22,994 nt of DNA from Planctomycetota bacterium (GTDB taxonomy: Bacteria; Planctomycetota; B15-G4; JADJEK01): the NCBI GenBank assembly GCA_016795255.1, contig JAEUIB010000386.1, forward strand, positions 1 through 22,994, written 5' to 3'. Under the pieces are notes generated by a model that saw nothing but the letters and a program-made list of their open reading frames with translations, had not been told where the DNA came from and ran no database searches. The position numbers were made by a program, and so were the translations under genes. Shown one piece after another: positions 14,805 to 22,603 of this stretch (positions are counted from its first letter, which is position 1; the number at the start of each line of letters is the position of its first letter).

Positions 14805-15269
14805 TCAGCGGGGCTCCGGGGCCGGCCGCAGCGCACGCAGCGCATCGAGCGCGAGGAACCGCCCGAGCCGTCGCGCGACGCAGTCCATGCCGGGCTGCGC
14901 GCTCGTGCCGATCGCCCACAGGGCGGCGGCCCACGACGCCGACGGTGGTGACCGCCGTGCCAGCCAGTGCTTCGCGTAGGCCGATGCGCCTTGCGCGTCC
15001 CGGTCCTCGAGCGCCTCGGCGTGCATCAGGTTCAACGTGCGTTCGACGCGTCGCGCCAGCGGGGTGTCCTCGCGGCACGCCCGGTACAGCAGCTCGTGCA
15101 TCGCCAACGGTCGGTGCGACGCCGCGCAATGCAGTTCGATCCCCGCGCCGCTGCAGAGGTTCTCGATCTCGCCGTCGTCGAACGAGAACGCGAGAACGGC
15201 GTCGACGAGGGATTCCGGCAAGTTCCAGATCCGGCGACTCGTGGAGGTGGGTCTGCGGTCTTCTTCCAT
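14805..15269 (-). CDS. Hypothetical helical protein, first gene of a Fur-type unit
   Basis: A 154-aa protein of no family I recognise: MEEDRRPTSTSRRIWNLPES..., mostly helical, with cysteines in DGEIENLCSGAGIELHCAAS, MHELLYRACRED and GMDCVARRL, and the conserved-looking segments RRVERTLNLMHAEALED and AKHWLARR. No signal peptide or membrane segment, so cytoplasmic. ATG 15269 is chosen because the frame before it lies in the promoter; Shine-Dalgarno weak. It is the promoter-proximal gene, 78 bp ahead of the DUF4198/kelch gene, with promoter and Fur-like boxes 67-130 bp upstream. The four scattered Cys and several His could bind metal, but no known metal motif is complete. Confidence 0.7.
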   Translation of the reverse strand: MEEDRRPTSTSRRIWNLPESLVDAVLAFSFDDGEIENLCSGAGIELHCAASHRPLAMHELLYRACREDTPLARRVERTLNLMHAEALEDRDAQGASAYAKHWLARRSPPSASWAAALWAIGTSAQPGMDCVARRLGRFLALDALRALRPAPEPR

Positions 15270-15329
15270 GGTCAGGTCTCGTTCTTCGCTTCCGTTCCGG
15301 GGCGACGTCGCGTCGGGCTTGCGACGCGG

Positions 15330-15346
15330 TTGCGAATCATTCTCAA
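15330..15346. promoter_or_regulatory. Fur-box-like palindrome over the -10
   Basis: TTGCGAATCATTCTCAA, a 17-bp interrupted palindrome very close to the classic Fur core TGAGAATGATTCTCA. It covers the putative -10 of the minus-strand promoter, a repressor position. Confidence 0.6.
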
Positions 15347-15364
15347 CAACGCCCGGGCGGTCAA
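15336..15364 (-). promoter_or_regulatory. Promoter of the Fur-type unit
   Basis: On the minus strand TTGACC (15364-15359), 17-nt spacer, AATGAT (15341-15336), then the gene start at 15269. The -10 is inside a Fur-like box (15330-15346) and a second box lies 18 nt upstream of the -35. Confidence 0.5.
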
Positions 15365-15381
15365 GCCGTCGCCGCAAGAAA

Positions 15382-15398
15382 TTGAGAGTTGTTCTCAA
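15382..15398. promoter_or_regulatory. Second Fur-box-like palindrome
   Basis: TTGAGAGTTGTTCTCAA, exact TTGAGA/TCTCAA half-sites five bases apart, 52 bp centre to centre from the first box and just upstream of the -35. Two boxes about five helical turns apart would allow cooperative or looped binding by a Fur-family regulator. Confidence 0.6.
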
Positions 15399-15558
15399 CG
15401 AGGCGGATCGGCCGGTTGCAGCCGTAGAACCGTCCCGCTCGCGGATCGACGGTCTCCGGCGCGTCGCAATCGAACCCCGGCGCGGCTCGGTTCGCGGCTT
15501 CGCGACATCCCGGACCCACGGATAGGATCCCGACCCCACCGCGACCCGGAGTGCTCCC

Positions 15559-16800
15559 ATGACCATCCGCGCGTTCGAGCCCAAGTTCATGAAGATCGGC
15601 GTGCTGACCGCGGCCTTGCAGGAGCTCACCCCGCGCGCGGTCCGCGACGCCGACCCCGATCGCGCGATCGAGGACTGGCTCGCGTTCGCGCGCGAGCTCG
15701 AGGTCGACGAGATCCAATTGTCGGCCGCACTGCATCCGTCGCAAGCCGACGTGCCGCCCGAGGCGATGCTCGACCCGGTGGCGAACACGCTCGATCTGCG
15801 CCAGCCGTTCACCGAAGCGCGTGCGGCGCGAGTCCGCGCCGCGGTCGCCGCGTCGCGCGTCGCGATCGCCGATCTCGCGTACTTCGACGACATGCTCCAC
15901 GAGGACGCCGCGATCCGCCGCAAGAAGCACGACTTCATGCGCCGGGTGTTCGACGCGGCGCAACTGCTCGGCGTGCGCGCCGTCTGCGGATTCGTCGGTC
16001 GGAACCAGTCGTTGTCGATGGACCAGAACCTGCAGGACTTCGAGCAGTCGTTCGTGCCACTGCTGAAGGAGGCGAAGGCGCGCGGTCTGCAGTATCGAGT
16101 CGAACAATGCCCGATGCCGGGCTGGACGACGCGCGATCACTGGCACAACAACATTGCGTACACCCCGGGCACGTGGATCGCGCTGCACCGCATCTGCGAG
16201 CGCCACGGCGTCGGCGATCAGTTCCGCATCCACTACGACCCGTCGCACGCGATCCTGATGGGTCAGGACACGCGTTCGCTGTTCCAAGTGCTGAAGGACG
16301 AGGGTTACGGCTTCCTGATCGCCGGTTTCCACGTGAAGGGTCAGGTCGTGAACGCGCGCGGCGTGTCCACGTGGGGCTACGGCGGGCAGACCGTCGAGCG
16401 CGGCGACTGGAAGGACGGAACGCCGAGCCCTCGTGCCGCCGATCACCTGAATGCGTGGAAGAAGCAGGTCGCGCTCGCGGAGCACGAACTGCCCGGCACC
16501 GCGCGGCACGATCCGCTCGCGTACCTCCAGAACCGCAGCGTCGATTGGCTCGATCACCAGATCGCGGCGCGCGAGCTGCTGAGCCTGGACGTCGCGAACA
16601 CCTCATTGATCGTCGAACACGAGTACCCGCCGGCCCGCATCCAGGACAAGGCGAGGTTGTTGCCGATCCTGAAGGGGTCGATCGCCTTCACGCGCGCGAT
16701 CGACCGCGCCGCGGCATGCATGGTCGCGCTGCATCACGACGTGCTGCCCGCACAGGGCATTCCGGTGCAGGGCGTGGGACGGCAGGCGTTCCGGAGCTGA
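15559..16800 (+). CDS. Sugar phosphate isomerase/epimerase-like TIM-barrel protein
   Basis: A 413-aa xylose-isomerase-type (AP-endonuclease-2 superfamily) barrel. The N-terminus MKIGVLTAALQEL (residues 11-23) is the first strand; the metal site is readable as E182 (RVEQCPM), D227 and H230 (HYDPSH), H258 (AGFHVKG) and E353 (IVEHEY). In this family a divalent metal promotes sugar or inositol isomerisation or epimerisation, and the substrate cannot be read from sequence; Planctomycetota have many paralogues. ATG 15559 follows GGAG by 7 nt; M11 is a weaker alternative. No signal peptide, so cytoplasmic. A TAGGAT at 15523-15528 could be its -10. It is monocistronic, ending at a shared hairpin with the converging gene. 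Length is longer than the ~280 aa typical, with extra C-terminal helices. Confidence 0.85.
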   Translation: MTIRAFEPKFMKIGVLTAALQELTPRAVRDADPDRAIEDWLAFARELEVDEIQLSAALHPSQADVPPEAMLDPVANTLDLRQPFTEARAARVRAAVAASRVAIADLAYFDDMLHEDAAIRRKKHDFMRRVFDAAQLLGVRAVCGFVGRNQSLSMDQNLQDFEQSFVPLLKEAKARGLQYRVEQCPMPGWTTRDHWHNNIAYTPGTWIALHRICERHGVGDQFRIHYDPSHAILMGQDTRSLFQVLKDEGYGFLIAGFHVKGQVVNARGVSTWGYGGQTVERGDWKDGTPSPRAADHLNAWKKQVALAEHELPGTARHDPLAYLQNRSVDWLDHQIAARELLSLDVANTSLIVEHEYPPARIQDKARLLPILKGSIAFTRAIDRAAACMVALHHDVLPAQGIPVQGVGRQAFRS

Positions 16801-16816
16801 CGGAGTCGGGACGAAC

Positions 16817-16847
16817 CGTGGGCCGGATCCGATCGGTCCGACCCACG
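16817..16847. terminator. Bidirectional hairpin between convergent genes
   Basis: 16817-16829 (CGTGGGCCGGATC) pairs with 16835-16847 (GGTCCGACCCACG) with one mismatch and one wobble, loop CGATC, in the 63-bp gap between the stops at 16800 and 16864. No U-run on either side; termination is inferred from position. Confidence 0.5.
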
Positions 16848-16863
16848 ATTCGATCGCGGTCGG

Positions 16864-17811
16864 TCAGCCCTTGCTCCAGTTCGGTTCCTGCCAGTCGGGA
16901 TCGGTGTCGACGGTTGCGTCGAAGTCTTCCTTCGAACCCGTGACCAGCGTTTCGAACGTGCCGTCGTTCGCCGCGTCCTTCGCGATCAGGTACTGCGAGG
17001 TCGCCGCGTCGGCGACGCTTCGGGGTTGCTCGAACAGGACGATGCATCGGCCCCACTCGGCGTGGTGCCGGATTCGACACATCTCGATGCGGCCCAAGTT
17101 CGCGAACTGCTGCGTGGTCACGATCGCCACCGGAGTCCCGAGCCCGGTCGTCGTGATCGGGATCTGATAGAGCGTCGGAGTTTCTCCGTACGTCAAGGCC
17201 AGCAGGAACCGCCCTTGGGGATCGGCCGTCAGCTTCTTGATGATGCCGATCGATGCGGAGTCGTGGACGAGCGCGATCGTCGGCGCCGGCCGTGGACTCG
17301 CTTCGAACGTCTTGAACGGGGGATCGACCAGCGTCGTGGTCCCGACGTACGCACCAGCCGGCTGTCCGAGCGCCGGTGGCGGTCCCGTCATGCGGTGCTT
17401 CCATCCGCCTCGGCGCGCGGCGAAGTCCCACCGTTCGATGATCGCGTGGCCGTTCTCGGTATCGAATCCGGCGACGTAGAGTTGATCGCCGCCTTCACGC
17501 GTCGCGACGTCGCAGATCCGATAACGCACACCGTATTTGACCTTCGACGATCGCCACGGGCTCTGCGTGTCCGCACACTCGTGCCGCGCGTGCTCCAGCA
17601 GATCGCCGCCGCGGAAGTACCGATACGTCGCACGTAAGCCGGGGAACGTCGCCGCGCGAATGGACGCGTTCGCGTTCATGCGCACGAGATCGGCCGGGAA
17701 CGCGTAGGTCGGTCCGTCGACGGCTCGCGCGGCGAACGGCGAGATGAACGCAAGAAGGACCGACAGCACCGCGGTCCGTACCCATCGGTTCTCGCCAGTC
17801 GCTTCTTGCAC
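16864..17811 (-). CDS. Hypothetical exported protein
   Basis: A 315-aa protein of no recognised family. GTG 17811 is the start, with GGAG five bases before it. Residues 1-30 are a signal peptide (ENRWVRTAVLSVLLAFISPF then AARA), giving a mature N-terminus VDGPTYAFPAD. The body is beta-rich: LYVAGFDTENGHAIIERWDF, GRFLLALTYGETPTLYQIPI, and RCIVLFEQP read like successive strands of a propeller or sandwich, with several Gly-Asp turns but no clear repeat period. Five Cys, three in HECADTQ, RICDVAT and MCRIRHH. A 15-bp palindrome, GCGCCACCGTGGCGC, lies at 17824-17838 just ahead of the start and may be an operator. Gene call good by codon use; function unknown. Confidence 0.72.
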   Translation of the reverse strand: MQEATGENRWVRTAVLSVLLAFISPFAARAVDGPTYAFPADLVRMNANASIRAATFPGLRATYRYFRGGDLLEHARHECADTQSPWRSSKVKYGVRYRICDVATREGGDQLYVAGFDTENGHAIIERWDFAARRGGWKHRMTGPPPALGQPAGAYVGTTTLVDPPFKTFEASPRPAPTIALVHDSASIGIIKKLTADPQGRFLLALTYGETPTLYQIPITTTGLGTPVAIVTTQQFANLGRIEMCRIRHHAEWGRCIVLFEQPRSVADAATSQYLIAKDAANDGTFETLVTGSKEDFDATVDTDPDWQEPNWSKG

Positions 17812-18225
17812 CGCTTCTCCCCCGCGCCACCGTGGCGCACGACGAACGAATCACGTGGACAACGTAGCCATCCTCGCGCGCGACCATTCCCTCGCTGACG
17901 ACGGAACGGACGAGTCGGAGCCCCGTTCGGGTGAATCCCTCGAAAACTGATCGAGTCGGGCCGGTGCGCCTCGACGGTTCGGCGCCCGGGGCCGCGCGCG
18001 TGCGTCCGTCGTGGCGCTTTGGTCGCTCGAGTCGCTCGACGCTCGGATCCCTGTCCGCGTCGCCAAGCCGCCCGAACAGCCTGCGTCCCGGAGCATCTGA
18101 TCCGGCGTAAGAGCCTTTAAAAAAATAACTTCCGCGGATTGGACCAAGGTCGCTTCCCTGTCGGGGTCCGACCAGAGCTCTGCCAGCACTCTCGCAATCG
18201 GGGGACTCGACCTAGAATCCCGCCG
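17812..18225. other. Intergenic region ahead of kdsA
   Basis: No gene is supported here. It contains the palindrome 17824-17838, a small hairpin CTCGA/TCGAG at 17939-17955, and one strikingly AT-rich run, TTTAAAAAAATAA at 18116-18128, 98 nt upstream of kdsA. Both flanking genes are transcribed away from it, so it must carry both promoters. Confidence 0.5.
18213..18218 (+). promoter_or_regulatory. -10 element TAGAAT directly ahead of kdsA
   Basis: TAGAAT (5 of 6 to consensus) ends 7 nt before the kdsA ATG at 18226, so transcription would start at or next to the start codon, a leaderless mRNA. The -35 region is not consensus-like, and no Shine-Dalgarno is present upstream. Confidence 0.45.
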
Positions 18226-19074
18226 ATGCCGTCCTCGAACCCAACGTCTTCGACTCGATCCGCCCGAATCGGCCCGTACACGGTCGGTCCCGGCCACCCG
18301 TTGCTTTTGCTCGCCGGCCCGTGCGTCGTCGAATCGCTCGATCTCTGCCTCGCCGTCGCGCGGCGCTTGGTCACGATCGGCAAGAACACCGGTGTCCAGA
18401 TCGTCTTCAAGGCCTCGTTCGACAAGGCCAACCGGTCCTCGATCGACTCGTTCCGCGGCCCTGGGCTCGCGCAAGGCCTCGAAGTCCTCGCCGAAGTGAA
18501 GCGCCAGACCGGCCTGCCGCTGGTCACGGACATCCACGAGTCGCACCAAGCCGCGCCGGTCGGCGAGGTCGTCGACCTGATCCAGATCCCGGCGTTCCTG
18601 TGCCGCCAGACCGATCTGCTCGTCGCCGCCGCGAAGACCGGCAAGGCCGTGAACGCCAAGAAGGGCCAGTTCCTCGCGCCGCTCGACATGCGGCACGTCG
18701 TCCACAAGCTCCGTCAGGGCGGCGCGAAGGACATCCTGCTCACCGACCGCGGCACGATGTTCGGCTACAACAACCTCATCACCGACGTGCGCGCGATCCC
18801 GCTGATGCAGGATCTCGGCGTGCCGGTGTTGTTCGACGCGACGCATTCGGCGCAGATCCCCGGAGGAGACGGTGCGAAGAGCGGCGGCGATCGCCGCATG
18901 ATCCCGTACCTCGCCCGCGCGGCGATGGGCGCGGGATGCGACGGCTTCTTCATGGAAGTGCATCCGGACCCCGACAAGGCGCTGTCGGACGGCAAGAACA
19001 CGTTGCGTCTCGACGATCTCGAGCCGTTGCTGCGCCAACTGAACGCGATCGCGAAGGTCGTCGCCGACGGCTGA
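18226..19074 (+). CDS. kdsA: 3-deoxy-8-phosphooctulonate synthase (Kdo-8-P synthase)
   Basis: A 282-aa enzyme condensing arabinose 5-phosphate with phosphoenolpyruvate to Kdo-8-phosphate, the first committed step of the Kdo inner-core LPS sugar, in the cytoplasm. Motifs: LAGPCVVES (29-37), FKASFDKANRSS (61-72), TDIHE (101-105), QIPAFLCRQTDLL (120-132), NAKKGQFLAP (143-152), GTMFGYNNLITD (176-187), FDATHSAQ (203-210). C33, H207, E244 and D255 have the same spacing as the metal ligands of the Aquifex enzyme, so this is the metal-dependent class, unlike the E. coli enzyme with Asn at the Cys position. ATG 18226 gives MPSSNPTSST; the frame continues upstream to 18139 but lacks family sequence. 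Forms a closely spaced set with the kinase 49 bp downstream. Confidence 0.95.
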   Translation: MPSSNPTSSTRSARIGPYTVGPGHPLLLLAGPCVVESLDLCLAVARRLVTIGKNTGVQIVFKASFDKANRSSIDSFRGPGLAQGLEVLAEVKRQTGLPLVTDIHESHQAAPVGEVVDLIQIPAFLCRQTDLLVAAAKTGKAVNAKKGQFLAPLDMRHVVHKLRQGGAKDILLTDRGTMFGYNNLITDVRAIPLMQDLGVPVLFDATHSAQIPGGDGAKSGGDRRMIPYLARAAMGAGCDGFFMEVHPDPDKALSDGKNTLRLDDLEPLLRQLNAIAKVVADG

Positions 19075-19123
19075 GGCCGCGGCGGGAACTCGACGACACG
19101 ACTCGGCACGACGTAAGGCAGGG

Positions 19124-21469
19124 ATGGACCCAGACCGGACAGCTCACCTCGGCAGTTCCTCGGACGCTCGCGACTCGCGCGCCGGCGGCGGCGGTGGCGC
19201 CGAGGACGGCGAAGCGCTTGCCCGGTCGTTCCTCGGCAAGAAGCTCGGCGAGTTCCGCGTGCTGCGCGAGATCGGCCGCGGCTCGATGGGCATCGTGTTC
19301 GAAGCCGAGCAAGAGGGCCTGAAGCGCCGCGTCGCCGTGAAGGTCCTGCCGCCGAGCCTGTCGATCACGAAGACCGTCATCCAACGCTTCCTGCGCGAAG
19401 CACAGTCGATCGCGAAGCTCTCGCACGAGAACATCGTCCAGATCTACGAAATCGGCGAGTCCGAGAACGTGAACTGGTACGCGATGCAGTTCGTCGAGGG
19501 CAAGTCGCTCGACCGCGCGTTCAAGGACCGCAAGTTCTCGCCGCAGGACTGCGCGCGCATCGTGGCGGCGTCGGCCCGCGCGCTGTTCTACGCGCACGAG
19601 AACGGCATCATCCACCGCGACATCAAGCCGGCGAACCTGATCCTCACGTACAAGGACAAGCCGGTCATCACCGACTTCGGACTCGCGCGCCCCGAGAAGG
19701 CCGCGACGCTGACCGAGTCCGGCGCCCTCGTCGGCACTCCGATCTACATGAGCCCGGAGCAGGTGCGCGGCGATCGCGACCACATCGATCGGCGCACCGA
19801 CATCTATTCGCTCGGCGTCACGCTGTACGAAATGCTGACGGGCACGATCCCGTTCGAAGCGACGTCGACGCAGGAGATCCTGCGCAAGATCGAATCCGAG
19901 GATCCGCGCCCGATCCGCAAGATCGCGCCGAACGTCCCGAAGGCGCTCGCCACGATCTGCCACAAGGCCCTCGAGAAGGAACTCGATCGTCGATATCAGA
20001 CCGCGATCGAGTTCGCGCTCGACCTCGAACGCTTCCTCGCCGGCGAAGCGATCCAGGCCCGCCCGATGGGCTTTTCGACGCGCATGCTGCGGCGCGCGCG
20101 TCGTCACAAGGTCATCACGAGTCTGATCGCCGCGTCGGTCGTGCTCGGCGGACTGGTCGTCGTGCAGACGATGCGCAGTCGCACGCAGCAGCGCGAGAAC
20201 CGACTCGAGCGCTACCAGACGGTCCTCGCGGAAGGTCGCGCGCTGGTCGAATCCGGCAACACCGGCGACGCACTGCTGAAGTTCACCGAAGCGATCGCGC
20301 TGAAGCCGGACGACGCGACGTTCTACGTCGAGCGCGGCAAGGCGTTCTTCAAACTCAGCCGCTACGAAGAAGCGATCCGCGACTTCACGCAGGCGCTGAG
20401 CTTGGATCCGAATCAGGCGCGCGCGCGGGTGTGGCGCGGCACGACGATGTGTCAGGACGGATCGCCCGAGGAGCGCGCCCAAGGCTTCGAGGAAGTGCTG
20501 AAGGTCCTCGAGCAGAACCCCGACAACTCGGAGTGCCTGAAGGTCGCGGTCAACCTCGTGCTGTCGTTCGCGCGCAACTCGGCGCGCGCTCAGCGTGAGG
20601 AACTGCTGAAGTCGGCGTCCCGCGGCGTGCAGCACGCTCTCGAGCTCGACGCGAACGACGACGAAGCCCTGGTGCTGCAAGGCCTGCTGTACGAAGAAGA
20701 CGGCGTGTACTTCCGCGACATGAGCCTCATCGACCTCGCGTACGCGAACTACGACAAGGCGAAGCGGATCAACAAGCAGAACCTGCAGGCGCTGAACCTC
20801 CTCGCACGCCCGAAGGACTCGTTGTGGCCGAAGGCCTCGAAGGACGCCGGTTCCGCGGCGACCACGAACGCTCCGTCGTCGTGGTTGTTCACGCTCGCGG
20901 CCGAGGGTCTGACGTGGGCGAAGGACCGCGTCGAAGTCCCGACCGACCTGCTCGGCAAGACCGCGAGCTTGTTCGTGCCGAGTTCGAGCGACACCAACGA
21001 ACCCTCGCTCGCCGGCATCGACCTCGATCAGCTCGAGCGCCTGCTGGAACAGGCGAACGCCGCGTGGAACGAAGAGGACTACGCGCGCGCGGTCGCGCTG
21101 TACCAGAACGCGCTGGTGATGCACCCGAACACGCTCGAGGCGCACCACCGCATCGCCGAGTACTGCCTCGGCGCCGGGCACGAGGATCTGCCGCGCGCTC
21201 GCGCGTCGATCGACAAAGCCCTCGCCGCCGCGCCGTCGAACCTGCGCACGCTGATGCTCGCCTTCCGCGTCTACAACGCGCAGTGCGAGCCGGAGCGCAT
21301 GAAGGAAGTCATCGAACTCGCCACGAAGTTCCACCCCGCGCTGCTGACCGTCCCCGACGTCCAGGAGTTCCTGCGCACCCAAGGGATCGGCACGACGCCG
21401 GAAACCCCGACGACGCCTCCGGCCACCGGGGACGGAAAGCCCGCGGAACAATCGTCCAAACAGAGCTGA
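19124..21469 (+). CDS. Ser/Thr protein kinase with TPR repeats
   Basis: A 781-aa single-pass membrane kinase. Kinase domain ~44-305: glycine loop IGRGSMGIV (50-58), AVK with K73, HRDIKPAN (164-171), DFG (184-186), and SPEQ (210) in the activation segment; all catalytic residues present. A basic stretch and one transmembrane helix follow (~328-350, VITSLIAASVVLGGLVVVQT), so the kinase is cytoplasmic and the rest is outside. Residues ~360-760 hold tetratricopeptide repeats (AEGRALVESGNTGDALLKFT, AFFKLSRYEEAIRDFTQALS, WNEEDYARAVALYQNALVMH), ending in a Thr/Pro tail. Substrates are unknown. ATG 19124 with AAGG ~7 bases upstream. It lies 49 bp after kdsA and 45 bp before yedE, and may share their transcript. 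Confidence 0.94.
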   Translation: MDPDRTAHLGSSSDARDSRAGGGGGAEDGEALARSFLGKKLGEFRVLREIGRGSMGIVFEAEQEGLKRRVAVKVLPPSLSITKTVIQRFLREAQSIAKLSHENIVQIYEIGESENVNWYAMQFVEGKSLDRAFKDRKFSPQDCARIVAASARALFYAHENGIIHRDIKPANLILTYKDKPVITDFGLARPEKAATLTESGALVGTPIYMSPEQVRGDRDHIDRRTDIYSLGVTLYEMLTGTIPFEATSTQEILRKIESEDPRPIRKIAPNVPKALATICHKALEKELDRRYQTAIEFALDLERFLAGEAIQARPMGFSTRMLRRARRHKVITSLIAASVVLGGLVVVQTMRSRTQQRENRLERYQTVLAEGRALVESGNTGDALLKFTEAIALKPDDATFYVERGKAFFKLSRYEEAIRDFTQALSLDPNQARARVWRGTTMCQDGSPEERAQGFEEVLKVLEQNPDNSECLKVAVNLVLSFARNSARAQREELLKSASRGVQHALELDANDDEALVLQGLLYEEDGVYFRDMSLIDLAYANYDKAKRINKQNLQALNLLARPKDSLWPKASKDAGSAATTNAPSSWLFTLAAEGLTWAKDRVEVPTDLLGKTASLFVPSSSDTNEPSLAGIDLDQLERLLEQANAAWNEEDYARAVALYQNALVMHPNTLEAHHRIAEYCLGAGHEDLPRARASIDKALAAAPSNLRTLMLAFRVYNAQCEPERMKEVIELATKFHPALLTVPDVQEFLRTQGIGTTPETPTTPPATGDGKPAEQSSKQS

Positions 21470-21514
21470 CCCTCGGCGCGTGTCTCACGCGAACCGTCCG
21501 ATCGGAGCGAAGCA

Positions 21515-22603
21515 ATGTTGCGTCAACAGTCGAGTTCCGTGGCCGGCCTGATCGGCTGCGGACTGATGCTGATCCTCGGCGTGATCTGCGCGATCCTCGT
21601 CGCGCGCGGCAACCCGGGCAACATGGGATTGTGCGGCGCGTGCTTCCTGCGCGACATCGCGGGTTCGCTGCGCTTGTCGGTCGAGGGCGCTCCGAAGTAC
21701 TTCCGCCCGGAGATCGCGGGACTCGTCCTCGGCGCGTTCGTCGCGAGGCGAAAGCACTTCGACGCGCGCTCGGGCAGCTACGCCGGCGCGCGGTTCCTGC
21801 TCGGCGTGCTGATGGCGTTCGGCGCGCTCGTGTTCCTCGGCTGTCCGTTCCGCATGCTGCAGCGCATCGGCGGTGGTGACGTCCACGCGATGATCGGGCT
21901 CGTCGGTCTCGTGATCGGCGTGTTCGTCGCGTACCAGTTCGAGAAGCGCGGGTACTCGATCGGCAAGACGTCCAGCGTGCCGCGCGCCGTCGGTCTGCTG
22001 CCGATCGTCGCGTTCGCGGTGCTGCTGTGGATGTTCGTGCAGCGTGGACTCGCGGGACCTGGTCCCGACGACGTCGGCGATCCGAAGCACGCGCTCTGGA
22101 TCCACGCGTTCGGTCTCGCGCTGCTCGCCGGTCTGATGTTGTCGGCGACCAAGTTCTGCGCGATCGGCGCGATCCGCCAGGCGTTCTCGCCGGGACGCAA
22201 GTTCGCGCTGATCGCCTTCGTGCTGCTGGTCGTCGGCTACGGCGTCACGAGCGCGATCACCGGCAACTTCAAGTTCGGGACCGAGGGCCAGCCGGTCGCG
22301 CACGCCGACGCCTTGTGGAACGTCCTCGCGCTGGTGCTCGTCGGGCTGACCGGAGCTTTCGCCGGCGGCTGCCCGGTGCGCCAGGTCGTCATGACCGGCG
22401 AGGGCAACGCCGACGCGTTCATGACCGTCGCCGGGATCGCGGTGGGCGGCGCGCTGGCGCACAACTTCGGCATCGTGTCGTCGGCCGCCGGCCCGACGTC
22501 GGCCGGCAAGACCGTCGTCGTCGCCGGCATCCTGATCTCGCTGGCCTTTGCGGCGTGGATCACGCGCGCGTCACGAGCCGCCGGCGCGACGCCGAGCGCC
22601 TGA
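21515..22603 (+). CDS. yedE: YedE-family membrane transporter, putative selenium/sulfur type
   Basis: A 362-aa polytopic protein with about ten hydrophobic helices and the hallmarks of YeeE/YedE: GNPGNMGLCGACFLRD (33-47, with the C40/C43 pair), LGCPFRM (108-114), ATKFCAIGAIRQ (211-222), GGCPVRQ (284-290) and VVMTGEGNADA (291-301). In relatives the conserved Cys carry thiosulfate-like sulfur or selenium species across the inner membrane; YedE-type proteins occur with selenium metabolism genes such as yedF and selD. No yedF, selD or selA lies in the window, so the selenium role is inferred by family. ATG 21515 with GGAG 8 bases upstream, 45 bp after the kinase. The stop at 22601 is also the left edge of the palindromic element. 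Sulfur transport is the alternative. Confidence 0.9.
   Translation: MLRQQSSSVAGLIGCGLMLILGVICAILVARGNPGNMGLCGACFLRDIAGSLRLSVEGAPKYFRPEIAGLVLGAFVARRKHFDARSGSYAGARFLLGVLMAFGALVFLGCPFRMLQRIGGGDVHAMIGLVGLVIGVFVAYQFEKRGYSIGKTSSVPRAVGLLPIVAFAVLLWMFVQRGLAGPGPDDVGDPKHALWIHAFGLALLAGLMLSATKFCAIGAIRQAFSPGRKFALIAFVLLVVGYGVTSAITGNFKFGTEGQPVAHADALWNVLALVLVGLTGAFAGGCPVRQVVMTGEGNADAFMTVAGIAVGGALAHNFGIVSSAAGPTSAGKTVVVAGILISLAFAAWITRASRAAGATPSA

Noticed and set aside
17812..18225. tRNA or other classic RNA gene in the gap before kdsA
   Set aside because: No acceptor/T-arm pattern (GGTTCGAATCC-like) or cloverleaf could be drawn on either strand; the only TTC-type match, GGTTCGGC, has no paired arms.
18950..21451. 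833-residue minus-strand open frame
   Set aside because: Lies wholly opposite the kinase and the end of kdsA; low-complexity composition typical of antisense GC-rich frames.
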